NCBI GenBank assembly: GCA_018813285.1
Contig: JAHJBY010000060.1
Location: 1-38,515 of the forward strand
Reading direction: 5' to 3'
Length of the DNA stretch: 38,515 nucleotides
Origin: Candidatus Omnitrophota bacterium
GTDB taxonomy: Bacteria; Omnitrophota; Gorgyraeia; Tantalellales; Tantalellaceae
Under the pieces are notes generated by a model that saw only the letters and a list, made by a program, of their open reading frames with translations, was not told where the DNA came from and searched no databases. Shown here piece by piece: positions 33,555 through 38,515 of this stretch (positions are counted from its first letter, which is position 1; each line of letters begins with the position of its first letter). The translations under genes and the position numbers were made by a program.

Positions 33555-33923
33555 CTACAGCGCGCTGATCAACAACACGCCGATCACAACGGGAATGGTT
33601 CCTATCAGCCTGATCGTCTTCGGTTTGGCATTCGTGACCATCTTGTCAATTATTTCAAAAGCTTTCTCTTTTTTTATGACAAACACAAAAACCCCGGCGA
33701 CTATCAACAACCAGCCTATCACCGTAACTATCCATCCTGACCGTGCCATGACGGCCGCCAGTATGAATATTATCCCAAACAATATACGTAAAGCCGCGAC
33801 ACCGTATATTCTGTTCCCAACCTTTACATATTCGAGAATTGTTTTCACCACACCGCGCTTCATGATAACTATACACCCTATAATGATAAAGGCGATAGCT
33901 ACCAGCTTTGCCAATAAAACCAT
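33555..33923 (-). CDS. Small four-helix membrane protein
   Basis: The product is 122 residues, almost all hydrophobic, with four predicted membrane helices (LVAIAFIIIGCIVIM; AALRILFGIIFILAAVMA; WIVTVIGWLLIVAGVFVFVI; TIRLIGTIPVVIGVLLISAL). Basic loops connect them. No specific family recognised. It stands alone; a ggagga site precedes the ATG, and 395 bp of repeat-bearing DNA separate it from the next gene. Confidence 0.78.
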   Translation of the reverse strand: MVLLAKLVAIAFIIIGCIVIMKRGVVKTILEYVKVGNRIYGVAALRILFGIIFILAAVMARSGWIVTVIGWLLIVAGVFVFVIKKEKAFEIIDKMVTNAKPKTIRLIGTIPVVIGVLLISAL

Positions 33924-33949
33924 GTCTCCTCCTTTTTTAGCTTTCAGCT

Positions 33950-34040
33950 CTCAGTTTTCAGCTCTCAGACTTTTTCTTGAACCCATTCACGATTCACTCT
34001 CGCCTATTCACGACATCACTTATCCGCTTTAAAGTGTCAG
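33950..34040. repeat. Patchwork of short tandem words
   Basis: tttcagctctcag occurs twice in tandem (33952-33980), then attcacgattcac...attcacga, then gtgtcagagtgtcaaagtgtcag runs into the adjoining palindromic element. No gene seen between 33924 and 34318. Confidence 0.55.
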
Positions 34041-34165
34041 AGTGTCAAAGTGTCAGAGAACTAGAATATAGCAGCATTCGAATATAAGCCTTATTTTTCT
34101 TTCTTTACACTTTGATACCAACGAACGAAGTGAGCGATGACACTTTGACCCTTCCTGTTACTCTT
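34041..34165. repeat. Palindromic element, copy A of 38-kb family
   Basis: Closely matches 38049-38171, including gaatatagcagcattcgaat, ctttacactttgatacca and cgaacgaagtgagcgatgac. The right terminal repeat is kept, but the left arm is replaced by tandem gtgtcara units, so this copy looks truncated or rearranged. The gap 33924-34318 holds no gene. Confidence 0.85.
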
Positions 34166-34318
34166 GCCCCGTGCCCCCGGATCAAAGTCTGGTCGACTGA
34201 CTATCTGAAACCTGAAGCCTGACAACTAAAACCACATCCACGATGGCGTCACCACCACTACTCAAATTTCTCGTCGCGTCATTCCTCTCAATGGCAACGG
34301 AAACACACATTTTACTGT

Positions 34319-35506
34319 TTATTTTTTGTCTAAAAACCCTTTTATCGCGTCAAAAACTTTGTCAGCATCGGAAGCTCCGCCGGATGTTTCCTCACCCTCC
34401 GAACCTGATGATTGAAATAACCGCGATATCTTATCCACCGTCATCTGTTGAAGAGCTTCCTTAACTACCGGCCCCGGATAGAACATCGGGTTCTCCATGC
34501 TTCCCTTTATCTTGAAATCAAACGTTATTTCTCCCGGCGATGACTGCAAATATTTTATAATATCAGGCAAAGCGACATCCCAAAATACCGCTCCGGTGAA
34601 CCCCGTTTTCTGCCGAAACCTCAGATCCGACAATCTTAATGTATTCATCGATCCTATATTCCCGTTATCAAAGTCAAGGACTATGGTCCCGGAGAACCTG
34701 CCACGGTCGATCTCGACCGGCGCATACTGATCATAATACGGCTTAAATAACGTTATGTCCAGATTTGATGCTTCTATTCTATTTGACATCGTAAGAGCGG
34801 AACTACCCGGGTCAAGGTAAACCACCCAACTGATCCGTTGTGAACTGTCGCCGTTTATATTGCCCGTACCCGTCGCGCCGACGGAAAGCACACCCGTATA
34901 ATCCCTGTTCAATCTAATAACCGCTTTAGCCCGCGCATCCCGAACCGTTAGACCGTATTGCTTAAAGTTTTTTATCCCGCAATCGATAAAATTCACTTGC
35001 CCGTTCTTGATATTTATTGTTTCTGTCAGTTTGATCAGGTTGGATATATCGAACATGCCGGGGGCCTTTTCTTCGGTCTTGTTCTTTTGATCCGCCGGGA
35101 TCTCCGGTTTTTTTCTGCCGTCGCCCATTATCTGTTCCATCTCGTTCACGTTGATGCGCCCGTCCGGGAGTCTCTCGATGTTGATCACAACGCCGGCGGC
35201 TTTGATATCCGTAATTTCGATGCCGTCGAGTATCTGTTTCCCTCTCATCTTATAGGCACAAACAACGGTATCAATGTGCGCCAGGTATCTATTCCGATAT
35301 CTCCCGGGGTTTTTTATCCCTACCCCGGATGCCGTTAAGATACCGCTTTTGAGGTCGAAATCGAATGTGTCCACAGATATAAAGGGAGGCAGATTTTTTT
35401 TGATGATGTTTTCAGCTGAAACCTGAAATATTTCAAATCGAAAAAAATACGCGGCAGCGCCGGCTGCTAAAAGTAAAATGAGAATGATAATGCCCGATTT
35501 CTTCAT
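34319..35506 (-). CDS. AsmA/DUF748-like envelope protein
   Basis: The product is 395 residues. N-terminal membrane anchor (SGIIILILLLAAGAAAYFF) followed by a long beta-rich periplasmic region. Features of the AsmA/DUF748 group: VDTFDFDLKSGILTASGVGIKNP near the start, KGDGRIN-like RLPDGRINVNEME, INIKNGQVNFIDCGIK and AVFWDVALPDIIKYLQSSPGEITFDFKIKGSMENP near the end. Such proteins take part in lipid or outer-membrane homeostasis. It is last in the lpd-amrS-AsmA unit (18-bp gap). Confidence 0.85.
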   Translation of the reverse strand: MKKSGIIILILLLAAGAAAYFFRFEIFQVSAENIIKKNLPPFISVDTFDFDLKSGILTASGVGIKNPGRYRNRYLAHIDTVVCAYKMRGKQILDGIEITDIKAAGVVINIERLPDGRINVNEMEQIMGDGRKKPEIPADQKNKTEEKAPGMFDISNLIKLTETINIKNGQVNFIDCGIKNFKQYGLTVRDARAKAVIRLNRDYTGVLSVGATGTGNINGDSSQRISWVVYLDPGSSALTMSNRIEASNLDITLFKPYYDQYAPVEIDRGRFSGTIVLDFDNGNIGSMNTLRLSDLRFRQKTGFTGAVFWDVALPDIIKYLQSSPGEITFDFKIKGSMENPMFYPGPVVKEALQQMTVDKISRLFQSSGSEGEETSGGASDADKVFDAIKGFLDKK

Positions 35507-35524
35507 ACCTCGCCCTTCACGAAC

Positions 35525-36514
35525 TTACCTCCAAGCGCCTTTGATAAGGGTCCCGCATTTAAGACATTTACTTATTTCTATAAAATCCGGAGTTTTATCA
35601 ACAACGGTCTTGCATCCGGGACATATGGTATCCCCTGAAGGATAGACATTCCCGAGATACACATATTTAAGGCCCGCATCGTCCCCCATCTGTTTCGCGG
35701 CCATCATGGTTTCTACCGGCGTCGGTTTAACGGTGTTCATCTTATGGTCCGGATGAAAACGGCTTATATGCCATGGAATACCTTCATCGAGATCCGCAAT
35801 GAACGAAGTTATTTTCCTCAACTCTTTTTCAGAATCATTGATCCCGGGGATCAGAAGTGTTGTGATCTCAACCCAGACCCCGCTTTCCTTCAGGTTACGT
35901 ATGGAATCCAGCACCGGCTGCAGGCTGCCCCCGCAGATCTCCCTGTATGAACTTTCTTTGAAAAATTTCAGATCAACGTTCGCGGCATCAAGATACGGAG
36001 ATATCATATCAATGGCCTCAGGGGTCATGTAACCATTAGTGACAAAAGCGTTGGATAATCCTTTCCCCTTGGCGATTTTTGAAATATCATACGCATATTC
36101 AAAAAATATGGTTGGCTCGGTATATGTATACGCGATGCTCATGCAATCTTTTTTTATCGCTTCGGCAACAACATCGGTCGGAGACAGATTGTGTCCGCTT
36201 GGCCCCGCGTTCTTTACCGACCGCTGTGAAATGGTCCAGTTCTGACAAAACTCACATTTAAAATTGCATCCTATTGTCGCGATGGAATAAGCGTAGGAAC
36301 CGGGCAAAAAATGATAGAACGGTTTTTTCTCTATCGGGTCGACATGACCGGCAATTATTTCTCCATATGCATAGGTAAACAACTCGCCTTTAATATTCTG
36401 CCGCATACCGCAGATCCCGTACCCGTCTTCCGCGATGCTGCAGCGACGCGCGCACAGGCCGCACGTAACGCTGCTGCCTTCCCGGGATCTCCAAAGCACA
36501 GCTTCATGGCGCAT
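35525..36514 (-). CDS. amrS: AmmeMemoRadiSam system radical SAM enzyme
   Basis: The product is 329 residues. N-terminal four-Cys cluster Cys18, 21, 25, 35 (CGLCARRCSIAEDGYGICG). Radical SAM motif CNFKCEFC (Cys83, 87, 90). The conserved PIEKKPFYHFLPG and HPDHKMN-like HISRFHPDHKM segments follow. The tail has an added zinc-ribbon-like set (CPGCKTVV...CLKCGTL). Family proteins partner with the AMMECR1 and Memo proteins in a modification system of unknown product; neither partner is in this window. It lies 6 bp after the lpd gene. Confidence 0.94.
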   Translation of the reverse strand: MRHEAVLWRSREGSSVTCGLCARRCSIAEDGYGICGMRQNIKGELFTYAYGEIIAGHVDPIEKKPFYHFLPGSYAYSIATIGCNFKCEFCQNWTISQRSVKNAGPSGHNLSPTDVVAEAIKKDCMSIAYTYTEPTIFFEYAYDISKIAKGKGLSNAFVTNGYMTPEAIDMISPYLDAANVDLKFFKESSYREICGGSLQPVLDSIRNLKESGVWVEITTLLIPGINDSEKELRKITSFIADLDEGIPWHISRFHPDHKMNTVKPTPVETMMAAKQMGDDAGLKYVYLGNVYPSGDTICPGCKTVVDKTPDFIEISKCLKCGTLIKGAWR

Positions 36515-36520
36515 ATCGTA

Positions 36521-37906
36521 TCATCTCCCTCCGGTCATATGCCCTTGCCCATGTATCGGTTTATCAAAAACTGCCCTGCAGGCATCAACGATCGTTTCTG
36601 AAAAAGTGGGATGCGCGTGAGAAGTCCCAACAATGCTGTCTGTGGTCAATCCCATCCTTAAAGCGAGAGCGAACTCATGGATAAGTTCATCTGCCTGGAC
36701 GCCAAGGATATGTGCCCCAAACAGCCGGTGTGTTCCTCTGTCCGCTATCACTTTTATGAAACCTTCCTCCTCATCCTGAGCCACAGCCCGGCCGTTTGAT
36801 CTGAAAGACTGTTTTCCAGTCTTGTACCGCGCGTCTTCAGCCTTTAGCTGTTCCTCGTTCCGTCCCACACTGGCAAGCCTGAGACGCGAATAAACCACGT
36901 TGGGTACGCAATCATAGGCAAGAGCTTCCGGGTTGCCGCCCGCGGCGGATACCGCCGCTATTTCGCCTTCGGCAGACGCGACATGGGCCAACATGGGAGA
37001 ATTTATCACGTCTCCCGCGGCATAAATATTTTCCGCGGTGGTCCGCATTTCGCGATCCACCACGATATATCCCCGTTCATCTATTTTCACGTTTGCTTTA
37101 TCAAGCCCTATGCCTCCTGAAGAAGGAACACGGCCGACAGATACGATAACTCTTTCATACGCGGCAGCGTCTTCCGCGCTTAATGATTCCCCCGTGACAA
37201 CCCTTATGCCGCGACGTTTAAAGATCGCCTGCAAACGTTTTGACATTTCCCTGTCGAAAAGCGGCAATATGGTCTCCTCCCGTTCCATTATCGTAACCCC
37301 GGAACCAAGTATATTGAAATAACTCGCCAACTCCACGCCGATGGCGCCGCCCCCCACTATCAGAATGGTTTCGGGGATCTCTCGGAGCCTTATCGCATCG
37401 GAACTGGCGATAACTCTTTCTCCGTCAAAAGGCAGCACAGAAAGCACTTCCGGTGATGACCCTGTGGCAATAAGAAATTTATCAGCTTTAACCTCGATAT
37501 CGCCGGCATCGTTCGTGATCACACACATGGTTTTCTCATCGATAAAACTGCCGGCACCGAATATGACATCTATCCTGTTTTTCCTGCATAAAAAAGAAAG
37601 GCCTTCGCGAAGCTTGCTGGCCGCTTGCCGGCTGCGTGAAACAATGATTTCCATGTTTATTTTTTTCGAATACGCGCCATCCGACACGAACAGATCATGG
37701 TTTTTCCTGATGTCCTCTATCAATTTCGCGCTATGATACAACGATTTTGCCGGGATACACCCTTCGTTAAGACAAATACCGCCGAACATGTCCTCGTTTC
37801 TTTCAATTATCGCTGTTTTTAGGCCGCGTTGGGCAGCGCGTATGGCCGAGACATGTCCCGCCGGGCCGCTTCCCAAAACCAGGTAATCATACCGGGCATT
37901 TTTCAT
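36521..37906 (-). CDS. lpdA: Dihydrolipoyl dehydrogenase
   Basis: The product is 461 residues, the usual length. FAD-binding GSGPAGHVSAIRAAQ, redox-active disulfide Cys45/Cys50 in GGICLNEGCIPAKS, NAD-binding VGGGAIGVELASYF, a second FAD segment YAAGDVINSPMLAHVASAEG, and the C-terminal His-Glu pair in SHAHPTFSE. It reoxidises lipoamide in 2-oxoacid dehydrogenase or glycine cleavage complexes. No other complex subunit is encoded nearby. A gggagga site precedes the ATG. Confidence 0.96.
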   Translation of the reverse strand: MKNARYDYLVLGSGPAGHVSAIRAAQRGLKTAIIERNEDMFGGICLNEGCIPAKSLYHSAKLIEDIRKNHDLFVSDGAYSKKINMEIIVSRSRQAASKLREGLSFLCRKNRIDVIFGAGSFIDEKTMCVITNDAGDIEVKADKFLIATGSSPEVLSVLPFDGERVIASSDAIRLREIPETILIVGGGAIGVELASYFNILGSGVTIMEREETILPLFDREMSKRLQAIFKRRGIRVVTGESLSAEDAAAYERVIVSVGRVPSSGGIGLDKANVKIDERGYIVVDREMRTTAENIYAAGDVINSPMLAHVASAEGEIAAVSAAGGNPEALAYDCVPNVVYSRLRLASVGRNEEQLKAEDARYKTGKQSFRSNGRAVAQDEEEGFIKVIADRGTHRLFGAHILGVQADELIHEFALALRMGLTTDSIVGTSHAHPTFSETIVDACRAVFDKPIHGQGHMTGGR

Positions 37907-37943
37907 GATCCTCCCCCGAAGCTAAGTTATAGTGCACCTACAT

Positions 37944-37972
37944 ATAATACCTATCACTATTTGGAAAAGCAA
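37944..37972 (-). promoter_or_regulatory. Promoter of lpd-amrS-AsmA unit
   Basis: On the minus strand TTGCTT (37972-37967), 17-bp spacer, TATTAT (37949-37944), about 37 bases before the lpd ATG. Confidence 0.5.
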
Positions 37973-37973
37973 G

Positions 37974-38004
37974 TGTAGAATTATCCGGTGTAGAATTATC
38001 CGGT
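37974..38004. repeat. Two-unit tandem repeat
   Basis: gtgtagaattatccg occurs twice in a row just upstream of the lpd promoter. The surrounding gap (37907-38197) holds no gene, only this and the palindromic element. Confidence 0.7.
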
Positions 38005-38035
38005 CAGAAAAGGCAAGAGGTACGGGTCAAGGGGC

Positions 38036-38171
38036 AAGAGTAACAGGAAGTGTCAAAGTGTCAGAGAATCAGAATATAGCAGCATTCGAATATAGCCCTA
38101 TTTTTATTCTTTACACTTTGATACCAGCGAACGAAGTGAGCGATGACACTTTGACACTTCCTGTTACTCTT
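38036..38171. mobile_element. 136-bp MITE-like element with perfect 28-bp inverted ends
   Basis: Ends at 38036-38063 and 38144-38171 are exact inverted complements (aagagtaacaggaagtgtca at the outer left). There is no ORF inside. A second, damaged copy lies at 34041-34165. The interior carries cgaacgaagtgag, also present in the repeat at 9582. Confidence 0.8.
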
Positions 38172-38197
38172 ACCTCCCACCGCAAACCTCAAACCCA

Positions 38198-38515
38198 TTA
38201 CGCGGAGGCATAGAAGGCTTTTAGCGCGCGAAGCCCCCATTCAAGTTTCTCTATCAAACTAATGGCCAATCTTCCCGACAGGAACGGCTGTATCCTGTTC
38301 AGGATCTCTTCCGGGGCCGCGCCGGGTGTGTCAGTCTTGATCAACTGCTCGATAAATTGTCCGGTGGTTATTTCCTCTGAGGAAAAAGAATCTTCCAGCG
38401 TTTCTGACAACTGTGCTCTGATAGCAAGAAAGTGTTTCCCTCCTTCTTCCAGAATACGCGCGAGTATGGCCGTTCTTAACAATTGTGCCTGAAAGACGGT
38501 TTTTTGCCGATTCGA
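38198..38515 (-). CDS. Partial protein of unknown function, 5' end beyond window
   Basis: The frame stays open from the stop codon to the right edge (105 codons seen). The TTG at 38482 is therefore probably not the start. The visible C-terminal part is helical and charged (LLRTAILARILEEGGKHFLAIRAQLSETLEDSF; APEEILNRIQPFLSGRLAISLIEKLEWGLRALKAFYASA). No family recognised. It may be the tail of another long protein. Confidence 0.65.
   Translation of the reverse strand, partial: SNRQKTVFQAQLLRTAILARILEEGGKHFLAIRAQLSETLEDSFSSEEITTGQFIEQLIKTDTPGAAPEEILNRIQPFLSGRLAISLIEKLEWGLRALKAFYASA

Noticed and set aside
33950-34060. Short repeats as a CRISPR array
   Set aside because: Units are 7-14 bases, adjacent, of different sequence, with no regular spacers and no cas gene.

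Overview
The window most likely comes from an uncultured Gram-negative (diderm) bacterium of the PVC group, probably Omnitrophota (formerly OP3). This is inferred from three things. Two giant multidomain ORFs (over 2,100 and 2,323 codons) are present, one with an export signal ending in an A-W-A/VRP-type cleavage region. Envelope genes typical of diderms are present (AsmA/DUF748-like, RlpA-like, lipoprotein amidase). Intergenic DNA is rich in palindromic repeats. No rRNA, tRNA, CRISPR array or phage genes were recognised.

Region 1 (1-6.3 kb) is a giant gene entering from the left edge. It has HEAT repeats, a membrane hairpin, a degenerate zincin-like motif, a CheD-like Cys/His site and a transglutaminase-like segment. 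Region 2 (6.3-9.4 kb) is a compact signalling cluster: an XRE-cupin regulator on a probably leaderless transcript, a divergent small membrane peptide, an orphan DHp-like protein, a response regulator with a pseudo-receiver half, and a small HEAT-like protein. Region 3 (9.7-12.6 kb) holds a membrane-anchored FecR-GH113 fusion, a membrane-anchored retropepsin-like protease and a 55-residue membrane protein.

Region 4 (12.8-18.4 kb) is a toxin-antitoxin island with six modules: BrnTA twice, MazEF/PemK, RelBE, HepT-MntA and AbiEi-AbiEii. Several modules have recognisable sigma-70 promoters overlapped by palindromic operators. A 151-bp palindromic mobile element with an 11-bp target duplication has separated the RelBE promoter from its genes. 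A 59-60 bp direct repeat brackets the MazEF module.

Region 5 (18.6-25.6 kb, minus strand) is the second giant gene: export signal, a domain with a DTGFKGS motif, a PEP synthase/PPDK-type ATP-grasp part, three receiver domains, a methyltransferase-like domain and a further C-terminal domain. It contains a duplicated motif.

Region 6 (26-38.5 kb, minus strand) is mostly ordinary chromosomal genes in short operons: DUF134-STAS-cation efflux; lipoprotein amidase; RlpA; BON plus a small membrane protein; rlmB-HD-trmH-unknown-yjbQ; a four-TM protein; and lpd-amrS-AsmA-like. A partial gene runs off the right edge. Intergenic gaps here carry palindromic elements, including two copies of one family, and patchworks of short tandem words.
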